From an uncultured Clostridia bacterium (lineage in GTDB: Bacteria > Bacillota > Clostridia > Lachnospirales > Lachnospiraceae): 64,000 nt of DNA. The stretch's first letter is position 1. Each line of letters starts with the position of its first letter. The notes beneath the pieces are model-generated. The model made no database searches. It worked only from the letters and a program-made list of their open reading frames with translations, and was not told where the DNA came from. The position numbers and the translations under genes are program-made. Below are positions 18,907 through 27,207 of this stretch, one piece after another. Location: the NCBI GenBank assembly GCA_947174885.1, contig CAMWKO010000001.1, positions 1 through 64,000 on the forward strand, written 5' to 3'.

Positions 18907-20106
18907 TTATTCCACCGTCCTTTTTATTTTTAAGTATTTTATGACAACTGACAATAAAAAATATACCGGTATAAATAATGCTGTTAATATGTAAGGCTGT
19001 ATAGAATTATTACCAAGTACAATATTTGTAAGAATACTCATTATATGTTTTATTGGGAAAAAGCAGCTTATATTTGTAATGGTGTCAGGAAGCATCAGTG
19101 AAGGAATAAAGCATCCTGATATAAACGAAACAAATACACTGAATAAAAATATAAATAAGATACATGTAACATTATTTGAAAACACTTCGTATATAAGCAG
19201 AGTAAGTGCAGAAATACAAAGTGCTGCCAGTATTATAGGTAAAATTAAAGAAAAAGCAATTCTCATTTCAAAAAAGTAAAATAAAATCGGAAGTAATATA
19301 ATTAATAAAAAGCCATATGAAGTCAGTATGGTTAAATATTTGATAAACATCTGCCCTAAAATACCTACATTGTTATTTATAAGTTTGTTTGAAAGATGCA
19401 TACCGTATCTGCTATAGATAGTGGCAGAATTTATACTGTAAAACAGAAGGAACATAGCAATAGCAGCAATAACATAGTATAAAATCAGAGAAATATTACC
19501 TGTTGCAGAAATAACATGGTCATTAAAAGTATTTCCCCTGAACAGAACCGTAACAATATATGTAAGATTGAGTCTTTCAATCATCTCGTCTTTAGCATTA
19601 TATTTGTAATGTGCATTATAGAAATCGATAGAGGTATATACGCCTGCCTGTGCGGTAGATAGCATTGATGCAACGGCAGATGCCATCTCGGAAATAATAG
19701 CTGCTTCAAAACCGGAGTTTTTTGGAAAAACAATTTCGATAGGCGTATTTTTTCCGCTCATAATATCTTTAGCAGCATCTTCCTGTAAAATAATTCCTGC
19801 ATATACACCACCATTATCCAAAAGAGAAGGAAGCTCATCCCTTGTACAGGGAATAAAGTTAACATATTCTTTTATGCTGTCTGCTTCAGTAACCATATTA
19901 GTAATTGTAGTCATAAGCTTTGAATCATCTTCTGTAACTAAAGCTAAATTTATAGTGATATCCATATCAAGGTTATAGAGATATTTTGTACCACAAAAAG
20001 TAATTGCACCTATAACGGCTATAAGTGCAACTACTCCTAAAATAATATGTGGTATTTTTTTTAAAGTATTCTTTAGTTCAAGTAAAAGTAAAAGCTTAAA
20101 TTTCAT
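18907..20106 (-). CDS. ABC-2 type membrane permease
   Basis: First permease of the operon, 399 residues, same plan as its neighbour: one helix near 20-40, an outside domain of about 180 residues (ITINLALVTEDDSKL) and five or six C-terminal helices. It starts 2 bp after the stop of the 530-residue protein gene. Two unequal permeases suggest a heterodimeric exporter driven by the ATPase at 21775-22479. Confidence 0.86.
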   Translation of the reverse strand: MKFKLLLLLELKNTLKKIPHIILGVVALIAVIGAITFCGTKYLYNLDMDITINLALVTEDDSKLMTTITNMVTEADSIKEYVNFIPCTRDELPSLLDNGGVYAGIILQEDAAKDIMSGKNTPIEIVFPKNSGFEAAIISEMASAVASMLSTAQAGVYTSIDFYNAHYKYNAKDEMIERLNLTYIVTVLFRGNTFNDHVISATGNISLILYYVIAAIAMFLLFYSINSATIYSRYGMHLSNKLINNNVGILGQMFIKYLTILTSYGFLLIILLPILFYFFEMRIAFSLILPIILAALCISALTLLIYEVFSNNVTCILFIFLFSVFVSFISGCFIPSLMLPDTITNISCFFPIKHIMSILTNIVLGNNSIQPYILTALFIPVYFLLSVVIKYLKIKRTVE

Positions 20107-20108
20107 AA

Positions 20109-21701
20109 TTAATCTTCTAGCAGGTCGTAAACTAATTCTCCCATTTTCTGTCTATTCTCCTCGGCAATTTTAACAGGAGAATATAAGTCTATGCCTAAGT
20201 CGGATCTTACATCATTATTAAATTCATCCTCTGTTAATTCAAAAATATTCTTCAGAGTGCCTGATGGTACTTCTATTTCATTTTCTAAAGGCTTGATATT
20301 AAATTTTAGTGCAATATCCAACAGTGTATTTGCTGATGCAGTAAGTTTTAGCTTTGTAACGTCTAAATCAATAGAATTGTCAGTAACTTTGCAAGTACCG
20401 TCAACATCTAATCTGGCTATTTCAATCTCTTCTGAATAGATAAGAGTTTCATTTGAGAAATCATCTCCATTGGTTTCAAATGTTGAATTAATTTTGAAAT
20501 ATTCATCATCATTTTCAAAAACCATAAAAGAAAGCTCCCTGCCGTTAGAGGTCTTCTGGTTTTTGAATGCAATATTTAAAGCGTTTTCATCATTTGTTAT
20601 CTTTAAAGAAAGCTTATAGCTGTCGTTTATGGAATTGGTGTCAATACGCTCTATAGAAGTGATAAACTTCATATAGTTTTCATGGTCATAAGTAACAGTA
20701 ACAGGAATTGCTGCTTTTACTAAAGAAGCATCATCTGTATAATACATTTCAACAGGAATAGTATTTCCTATAGCAGATTTTACGGCAGCTTCAATTTCAC
20801 TGTATCCCAAAGTAAGTCCGAGAGATAATTGAGAGAAGACGGTTCTGACATCATCATCGTCGGTATTTGTATTATAATATAAAGAAGAATATGGTGAATA
20901 TAATCCATATGTTGTTCTAAATTCATTAAAATAGTCAATAAAGTCATCATCAGTCAGTATAGTTTGCAACTGGTTGAATACAAGAGTTGCAATGTCAGAA
21001 ACATTCATATTACCCACTATACGGTATGTCTCATAACCATTTACAGTTTCAGAATCCTCATCTCTTTCGGTTTCCATATTTTCTATAATGGTATCAAGGT
21101 CTTCCTTTAACTTGGCATTCAGTTTTGCCTGAAGATTTATAAGACGCTCGTCACTATATGAAACAGAATAGTGTTCAATTATAGAATTAATATCTTCCTG
21201 TGTAAAGGTAAGATCATCATCATAAAATGCAGAATTCTTATAATCCTCTACAAAAGTATTGTGATTTACATATAAAACATAGTTTAATAAATTGCTGGCA
21301 ACAGCAAATATTTCATCATCAATATATAAATCAAAATCTATAGTATCTGCAAACTCATCGCTATCTATATAAGCATAAAAATTAGTCTTGTTATTAGTCA
21401 TATCGCCGTTTGCAATATAGCCCATGGAAATAGGCGAAGAAATATCCTCTCCATATAGGGAATTAATTGTGATATCACCGCTTGTAGTAAAGGCATCTCC
21501 AAGGTTTTTAATTATATCATTGATTTTACATGAATCGGAACCGCTAAAAAGTGTTTCAAATCCATTTTTTATAAGATCTTTATCAGAATAATCTGAAAGA
21601 CTGTTTCCGCTTGTAAGTAAAACGGCTGATAAAGTTGCCGCAGTACCTAAAGTAATTACACCTGCACATATGGCAGAGATTTTTGCAGCTTTTGATTTCA
21701 T
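20109..21701 (-). CDS. Secreted or membrane-anchored protein of unknown function in the ABC operon
   Basis: Unrecognised protein of 530 residues. An N-terminal hydrophobic segment (residues about 8-30, ISAICAGVITLGTAATLSAV) acts as signal or anchor. The rest is acidic, rich in Asp, Asn and Ser, with strand-like stretches, and lacks cysteines and repeats, as expected for an outside domain. It lies between the ATPase and the permeases, so it is likely an accessory or substrate-capturing part of the exporter or a substrate-related lipoprotein-like partner. GGAGG lies upstream of the ATG. Confidence 0.75.
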   Translation of the reverse strand: MKSKAAKISAICAGVITLGTAATLSAVLLTSGNSLSDYSDKDLIKNGFETLFSGSDSCKINDIIKNLGDAFTTSGDITINSLYGEDISSPISMGYIANGDMTNNKTNFYAYIDSDEFADTIDFDLYIDDEIFAVASNLLNYVLYVNHNTFVEDYKNSAFYDDDLTFTQEDINSIIEHYSVSYSDERLINLQAKLNAKLKEDLDTIIENMETERDEDSETVNGYETYRIVGNMNVSDIATLVFNQLQTILTDDDFIDYFNEFRTTYGLYSPYSSLYYNTNTDDDDVRTVFSQLSLGLTLGYSEIEAAVKSAIGNTIPVEMYYTDDASLVKAAIPVTVTYDHENYMKFITSIERIDTNSINDSYKLSLKITNDENALNIAFKNQKTSNGRELSFMVFENDDEYFKINSTFETNGDDFSNETLIYSEEIEIARLDVDGTCKVTDNSIDLDVTKLKLTASANTLLDIALKFNIKPLENEIEVPSGTLKNIFELTEDEFNNDVRSDLGIDLYSPVKIAEENRQKMGELVYDLLED

Positions 21702-21774
21702 AATATACCTCCGTAATCTTAATATGAAATTCCGTTAATGTTCCTAAGTTAATATTTCCATTCTAATAATGTAT

Positions 21775-22479
21775 TTATACAATATTTTTTATGAGTTCGC
21801 TACCCCTAATATTGGGGGAGATTTCAAATAATGTATTATTCTTTAAAACTAAAAGTCTGTCACATAATGAAAGCTCATCTTCGTCATGTGTTGCAATTAA
21901 AATACCACCATTATTCTTTTTGAATTCCTTTAAATAATTCCTGATTATATCCTTTGCAACTAAGTCCAAAGCAGCACTTGGTTCATCCAATACCAAAAAA
22001 GCCGGCTTTGCTGCCAGAGCAATGCCAATAGACAGCCTTTTTTTCATACCACCTGACAGATGCTTTACTTTTACCTTTAAAAATTCGTCTATGCCAAGTG
22101 TTTTTAAAACCCCTGTAGAAAGCTCCTCCTTTAAATTAAGAGGGGAGTCACAATACCACAGCCTGAGATTATCATAAGCGGATAAATCTTCTATGAGAGG
22201 GTTTTCCTGTGGGATATATCCGATAGCAGTTTTTAACAGCTTTTTATTTTTTTGTAATGATTGTTCTTTATCAGATAATATAGTTACATCTCCTGTGAAG
22301 GAAGATAATTCTCCACATATAATATTAAATAAAGTAGTTTTACCAGAACCGTTCATTCCTACGATACCTACACATTCACCGGCAGATACGGAAAAGGAAA
22401 TGTTATCTAATATATTTTTCCTGCCATAGGATTTGGAAATATTTGATATATTCAATTGTGGTGTTTTTTTAACTGACAT
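21775..22479 (-). CDS. ABC transporter ATP-binding protein
   Basis: ATPase of the ABC-2 exporter, 234 residues from the chosen start. Walker A GMNGSGKTT, signature LSGGMKKRL, Walker B FLVLDEPSAALD, switch His in IATHDED. I chose ATG 22479 because AGAGGAG lies just upstream and because the promoter at 22541-22569 would leave a further upstream ATG at 22569 untranscribed. First gene of the operon. Confidence 0.93.
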   Translation of the reverse strand: MSVKKTPQLNISNISKSYGRKNILDNISFSVSAGECVGIVGMNGSGKTTLFNIICGELSSFTGDVTILSDKEQSLQKNKKLLKTAIGYIPQENPLIEDLSAYDNLRLWYCDSPLNLKEELSTGVLKTLGIDEFLKVKVKHLSGGMKKRLSIGIALAAKPAFLVLDEPSAALDLVAKDIIRNYLKEFKKNNGGILIATHDEDELSLCDRLLVLKNNTLFEISPNIRGSELIKNIV

Positions 22480-22540
22480 AGGCTCCTCTGTTTCAGTAGT
22501 AATGGTAATTAATTTATTAATCATTATATTATATTTATCT

Positions 22541-22569
22541 AGTATATTACAATAAATTATTATTTGCAA
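22541..22569 (-). promoter_or_regulatory. Sigma-A-type promoter of the reverse-strand ABC operon
   Basis: Read on the reverse strand: TTGCAA (22569-22564), 17-bp spacer, TATACT (22546-22541). Transcription would start near 22534, about 55 nt before the chosen ATG at 22479. Confidence 0.6.
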
Positions 22570-22775
22570 ATCAGTTTCGCCTGTTTAGAGTGACAAAAAT
22601 TGAATCTGCATCCATTCAGATTTTTACAATGATGGTGTATAATTTTATTTGTTGACACTAAGCATGTGTCTGTTATTAAGATTATATCTAATTGTCCGAA
22701 GTAATATGAGACAATTAAGTAATAGCAGAAAAATGATATGGGAAACTTCTTTTAGAATATGGAGGATTTTTAGAG

Positions 22776-24347
22776 ATGAACATAAATGAACATAATAAAC
22801 CTCATCCGCTGGTTGACGAAAAGGCAGAAGAAGTCGCACGGTATGTAAGACAGATTCAGTCAGGGGACAGGTCAGCATTCGATTTATTGTATGATTCCAC
22901 AGAGCAGTACATATATTTTTGTATTTCCGGTCAAGGAGTGCCGGAAGGTGATGTGGCAGATGTGATGCAGGAGGTGTATCTGGCAGTTTACAAGGATTTA
23001 CATACAATAAAGAAGCCCATTGCAGCAATGGGCTGGATGAAAAGTATTGCATTTCATAAATCCATGGACTATTTCCGGCGTAGGGGAAAAGATGTGCTGA
23101 CAGAAGAAAAAACGGAGGAGGTCTTGGAAGTACAGGAAGAAGGAACACTTCGCCTTCCTGAGGATGTTATGGAGAAGGAAGAGATAGGACGACTGGTACG
23201 GGATTTGATAAATGAGCTGCCGAAGAAGTACAGGCAGGTATTGCTTATGTATTATTTTTTAGAGTGCAGTGTGGCTGAGATTGCCAAGGAAACCGGTATA
23301 CAGGAAGGAACAGTAAAAACAATGCTGTATCGTGCCAGAAAAGAGCTTGGTGTATCTATAGAAACTCTTGAAAAACAGCAGGGAATTCGTCTTCATTCCG
23401 TACTGCTGGTTCCGGTACTTGGACTGTTGTTTCACAAGGATGCACAGGCGGCACAGATTCCTGCCGAAGTCCACGCCAAAGTGACGGAAACATTGGCACA
23501 TGTCATCGGTACCACAGCCGGAAACAGTGCAGGAGTGGCAGTCGGAAACACTGTGGGAGCTACAGCCGGAAATGCTGCAGGAGCAGCAGCCGGGTTTGCA
23601 GTAAAGAAATTAATTATAACAATAATAACAACATTATGCATTGGAGTTGGTGCAGCGATGTTAATATGGCAGGGGAATAAGGACACGAATCAGGAAACAG
23701 TGCCATTACAGTCAACTGTGACTCTACAGCACACAGAGGTATTGATTGACAAAACTGAGCTTTTTGATGCATATAAAAAACTGTATGAAAATATAATGGC
23801 TGACCGCACATGGCCGGATAAATCGTCTTTAGGCATAAGCAAGGATTTGGGGGAAGCATTGCAGTATGCTGTACAGGATTTAGACGGAGACGGGAATGAA
23901 GAAATGGTGGTTTCCGTAGTTACTGCAGATTATATGGCGGCATACATGGAAAGGGTTTACAAATATGACCCTTTATCGAAAGAATGTGTACAGGTAGCAT
24001 CCACAGAAACGTTGCCTGAATACTATGATAATGGTATCATCTATGAGCCGGCTGCAAATCCTATGCGGTTTATCAGTGGGATACTGTCTTTTAACAAAGA
24101 AAGCGGTGTATATGAGGAAATTGCAGGTACTCAATTAATTGAACGTTATGGTATGGAGGTTATCGGGCTGACATTTCCGGAAGAAGCAGACAAAGACGGG
24201 GATGATTTGGTCTGGAAAATCTGTGAGGGAGATAAAGAAACCTACATGGATAACAAAGAGGGTGAGGAGTGGATTCAGGATAAAATTGGCACGGGAAAGC
24301 CGATAAAAGTTAATTATATTCTTTTTTCCGAAGGGTGGAAGTATTGA
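22776..24347 (+). CDS. ECF-type sigma factor fused to a membrane helix and an outer domain
   Basis: A 523-residue protein in four parts. Residues about 33-105 are sigma region 2 (DVADVMQEVYLAVY, then GWMKSIAFHKSMDYFRRR). Residues about 135-192 are region 4 (LPKKYRQVLLMYYFLECSVAEIA, recognition helix EGTVKTMLYRARKELG). Residues 247-275 are a Gly/Ala/Asn repeat, followed by a transmembrane helix at about 279-298. Residues 300-523 would be outside and include an acidic EF-like loop (DLDGDGNEEMVV). This predicts a membrane-tethered sigma factor that must be cleaved or act at the membrane. No separate anti-sigma gene follows. GGAGG lies 10 nt before the ATG. Confidence 0.85.
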   Translation: MNINEHNKPHPLVDEKAEEVARYVRQIQSGDRSAFDLLYDSTEQYIYFCISGQGVPEGDVADVMQEVYLAVYKDLHTIKKPIAAMGWMKSIAFHKSMDYFRRRGKDVLTEEKTEEVLEVQEEGTLRLPEDVMEKEEIGRLVRDLINELPKKYRQVLLMYYFLECSVAEIAKETGIQEGTVKTMLYRARKELGVSIETLEKQQGIRLHSVLLVPVLGLLFHKDAQAAQIPAEVHAKVTETLAHVIGTTAGNSAGVAVGNTVGATAGNAAGAAAGFAVKKLIITIITTLCIGVGAAMLIWQGNKDTNQETVPLQSTVTLQHTEVLIDKTELFDAYKKLYENIMADRTWPDKSSLGISKDLGEALQYAVQDLDGDGNEEMVVSVVTADYMAAYMERVYKYDPLSKECVQVASTETLPEYYDNGIIYEPAANPMRFISGILSFNKESGVYEEIAGTQLIERYGMEVIGLTFPEEADKDGDDLVWKICEGDKETYMDNKEGEEWIQDKIGTGKPIKVNYILFSEGWKY

Positions 24348-24544
24348 TTTTATAAGGACTTGAGAAATGATTTGTTTTTTTTGAAACCGAACATGAATTT
24401 CCTGCGACTTATTATATGTAAGTATTACTAAGACAACTAAATTCACATTTGTCATTTTAGTAATACATCTGGTATCGGTATGATAACACGTTTGTATTCA
24501 ATATACCGGTGGCAGTTCTGAAAATTAAGTGCAGGAGGTTACAT

Positions 24545-24841
24545 ATGAAAAGATTATTGGCTACAGTGGGACTTGTGTTTGTAGGAGCATTGATTGGATG
24601 TATCATTGGCTGGGTATTTGACTCGGGATCTGTTACAGGATATGCCTGGTTTTTTGCAGGAGTTCCCATAGGGTGGAATTTTCTTAGTAAATATTTTGGA
24701 TATTTTGTGTGTACAAATTTGCATACTCATATTTTCTTGTTTATAATGCGTGTGGCATTGGCGGGACTGATTGGATGGGTGCTTATTCCGGTGGAAATTA
24801 TCCGATCATTGATAGAGTTCTTTTCCGGAAATGGAGAATAG
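24545..24841 (+). CDS. Small membrane protein of unknown function
   Basis: 98 residues with three hydrophobic segments (VGLVFVGALIGCIIGWVF, YAWFFAGVPIGW, and VALAGLIGWVLIPVEIIRS). The ATG follows AGGAGG by 6 nt. The family is not recognised; the glycine pattern suggests tightly packed helices. It lies about 200 bp after the sigma-factor fusion on the same strand and could belong to its regulon. A weak inverted repeat (GGTATCGGTAT / ATATACCGGTG) lies in the gap before it. Confidence 0.75.
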   Translation: MKRLLATVGLVFVGALIGCIIGWVFDSGSVTGYAWFFAGVPIGWNFLSKYFGYFVCTNLHTHIFLFIMRVALAGLIGWVLIPVEIIRSLIEFFSGNGE

Positions 24842-24900
24842 ATTACATAATTCCAATAAAAATAACAAAAACAGCAAAATAAAAAATTATTAATTTATTA

Positions 24901-24928
24901 TTGACAAAAAAATAAAATTGGTTATAAT
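24901..24928 (+). promoter_or_regulatory. Strong sigma-A promoter of the ammonium transporter gene
   Basis: TTGACA (24901-24906), 16-bp spacer, TATAAT (24923-24928), both perfect matches to consensus. The predicted transcript begins near 24935, just before the terminator hairpin in the leader. Confidence 0.85.
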
Positions 24929-24943
24929 AGCTTTAGCATTGAC

Positions 24944-24982
24944 AAAGGCGTCATGGGAAAGATTTCCCGTGACGCCTTTTTT
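24944..24982 (+). terminator. Leader terminator (attenuator) upstream of amt
   Basis: A 17-bp stem from AAAGGCGTCATGGGAAA (24944-24960) and its near-perfect complement (24963-24979, one G-U pair), followed by a T run to 24982. It lies between the perfect promoter and the gene, about 110 bp before the start codon, so most transcripts should stop here unless the hairpin is prevented. In Clostridia and Enterococcus, RNA-binding ANTAR regulators antiterminate nitrogen or ethanolamine genes at such leaders; whether that applies here is inference. Confidence 0.85.
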
Positions 24983-25092
24983 ATGCTAGTCACTAGCTTT
25001 GTAAATATGCTAGCGTTTGCATAAGCTTCTGATTTCAAATAAAGTTTTTCGTGTATATAGAAAAAAATTTATGGAAAGTGGAGGACAAAGTT

Positions 25093-26859
25093 ATGACAGA
25101 TGAAATTTTACAAGTCATTAATGACAACATATTTGGTGTTTGGTTCTTAATTGGTGCTGCATTGGTATTCTGGATGCAGGCAGGCTTCGCAATGGTGGAA
25201 GCAGGATTTACCAGAGCAAAGAACTCAGGTAATATCATTATGAAAAACCTTATGGATTTTTGTATTGGTACGGTAATGTGGTTTTTAATCGGTGCTTCCC
25301 TGATGCTTCCGGCAGCAGAAGGTAAAACAGATATATTAGGTATTATGGGTACACCGGGCTTTGGTGTATTTACGGATTACGGAAACTTTAGTTATTCAGG
25401 ATTTGTATTCAACTTAGTATTCTGTGCAACTACGGCTACTATTGTATCAGGCGCAATGGCTGAAAGAACAAAGTTCTCAACATATTGTTTATATTCAGCA
25501 ATTATTTCAGGTATAATTTATCCTATTGAAGCTCACTGGACATGGGGTGGCGGTTTCTTAGCAGAAATGGGATTTCATGATTATGCAGGTTCAAACTGTA
25601 TTCATATGGTTGGTGGTATATCCGCTCTTATCGGTGCTGCAATGCTTGGACCTAGAATCGGTAAGTTTGTAAAGGACAATAAAGGTAAAGTAAAAAAGGT
25701 AAATGCTATTCCGGGACATAACTTAGTAATAGGTGCACTTGGTGTATTTATTCTCTGGTTTGGATGGTATGGATTTAACGGAGCAGCTGCTACGGATATT
25801 TCTACATTAGGTTCAGTACTGCTTACTACTACAGTAGCTCCTGCAGTTGCTACAGTTGTATGTATGATATTTACATGGATTAAATATGGCAAACCTGATG
25901 TATCTATGTGTTTAAATGCTTCATTAGCAGGTCTTGTTGCTATTACGGCTTCTTGTGACGTAACTGATTGTGCAGGTTCAGCAATTATTGGAGCAGTTGC
26001 AGGGGTGTTAGTAATATTTGGTGTCTGGTTCCTTGATAATAAGCTTCATATAGATGATCCTGTTGGAGCAGTTGCAGTACATATGTTTAATGGTATATGG
26101 GGTACGATTGCTGTTGGTTTGTTTGCTACATCTTCTGCACCGGGCTTTGAGCTTGCAGGTATTGAAGAAGGTTTATTCTATGGCGGTGGTTTTAAACAGC
26201 TTGGACTTCAGTTTATAGGCATGTTTGTTACAATAGCATGGACAGTAGTTACAATTACAATAGTATTCTTTATACTTAAGAAAACAATAGGTCTTAGGGT
26301 TACAAGAGAAGAAGAAACAGTTGGTCTTGATTCGGTAGAGCATGGTCTTGCATCAGCATATGCAGATTTTGCACCGATTGTACCGGAGGTAATGACAACT
26401 ACATATAAGCCTGAAAAAGCCGGAGATGCTCCTACAGTTGCGGAAGCTGTTCCTGTTATGGCTATACCTAAAGAGGTAACGACAACTGCATCTGATGTAA
26501 AATTATCAAAGGTTGATATTATCTGTAGGATGGAGAGGTTTGAAATACTCAAAGAGGCACTTAACGAAATCGGTGTAATGGGTATTACCGTAACTCATGT
26601 TATGGGGTGTGGTGTTCAAAAGGGTGCTTCAAAGTACTATCGTGGTGTTGAAGTAGAGGCTAAGCTTCTTCCAAAGGTTAAGCTGGAAGTAGTAGTTAGC
26701 AAGGTACCAGTTGATTTAGTGATAGAAACTGCCAGAAAAGCACTTTATACAGGAAATATCGGTGATGGAAAGATTTTTGTATATGGTGTTGAGAATGTAG
26801 TAAAGGTAAGAACCGGTGAACAGGGCTTTGCAGCATTACAGGACAACGATGCAGAATAG
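25093..26859 (+). CDS. amt: Ammonium transporter fused to a P-II (GlnK) regulatory domain
   Basis: Residues 1 to about 410 are an Amt/Mep/Rh channel with about 11 helices and the twin-histidine pore (His in NCIHMVGGISAL and in VHMFNGIWGT). After a linker rich in Ala, Val and Thr, residues about 470-588 are a P-II domain: LSKVDIICRMERFEILKEAL, T-loop with QKGASKYYRGVEVEAKLLPKVK including the conserved Tyr of the YRG motif, and GDGKIFVYGVENVVKVRTGE. GlnK normally plugs the Amt pore as a separate trimer when nitrogen is plentiful; here it is tethered. ATG 25093 follows GTGGAGG; an in-frame upstream ATG has no ribosome site. Expression is likely controlled by the leader terminator. Confidence 0.95.
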   Translation: MTDEILQVINDNIFGVWFLIGAALVFWMQAGFAMVEAGFTRAKNSGNIIMKNLMDFCIGTVMWFLIGASLMLPAAEGKTDILGIMGTPGFGVFTDYGNFSYSGFVFNLVFCATTATIVSGAMAERTKFSTYCLYSAIISGIIYPIEAHWTWGGGFLAEMGFHDYAGSNCIHMVGGISALIGAAMLGPRIGKFVKDNKGKVKKVNAIPGHNLVIGALGVFILWFGWYGFNGAAATDISTLGSVLLTTTVAPAVATVVCMIFTWIKYGKPDVSMCLNASLAGLVAITASCDVTDCAGSAIIGAVAGVLVIFGVWFLDNKLHIDDPVGAVAVHMFNGIWGTIAVGLFATSSAPGFELAGIEEGLFYGGGFKQLGLQFIGMFVTIAWTVVTITIVFFILKKTIGLRVTREEETVGLDSVEHGLASAYADFAPIVPEVMTTTYKPEKAGDAPTVAEAVPVMAIPKEVTTTASDVKLSKVDIICRMERFEILKEALNEIGVMGITVTHVMGCGVQKGASKYYRGVEVEAKLLPKVKLEVVVSKVPVDLVIETARKALYTGNIGDGKIFVYGVENVVKVRTGEQGFAALQDNDAE

Positions 26860-26930
26860 GTAATAAATATTACACTGGAATACGATATAAATAATTAGAA
26901 ACAGAAAATATTTAGTTTTATAATAAAGGT

Positions 26931-26976
26931 GACATTTGCATATTTTGTATAGAGAATATGTAAATGTCATTTTTTA
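26931..26976 (+). terminator. Rho-independent terminator after amt
   Basis: Stem GACATTTGCATATT (26931-26944) with complement at 26955-26968 (one G-U pair), then a T run. The remaining 230 bp up to 27207 are AT-rich; I see no gene or clear promoter in them. Confidence 0.85.
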
Positions 26977-27207
26977 TGTGAACGATACAAATATTATTAT
27001 AGGTAAGACTTTCGGATTTTTTTGATAATATAAAAATAATATATGTACTCACGTTATGGGAACTGCATAAAATGCATATGGAATACTAAAAAACAGTGGA
27101 AATAATAGCAATATTGTGATATATTTAAACAAAGTGGCGGTATATGCCCTGACCAGTCATAAATAAAATTAAGTATAGAATAAAATGTTCTCCAAGGAGG
27201 GATTTCA

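Noticed and set aside
22645-23148. Reverse-strand 167-residue gene
   Set aside because: It is the shadow of the sigma-factor gene, has no ribosome site and no recognisable domain.
25602-26552. Reverse-strand frames inside amt
   Set aside because: Shadows of a strongly conserved coding region.
26977-27207. c-di-GMP riboswitch before the surface protein
   Set aside because: No GEMM-type conserved core found in the leader.
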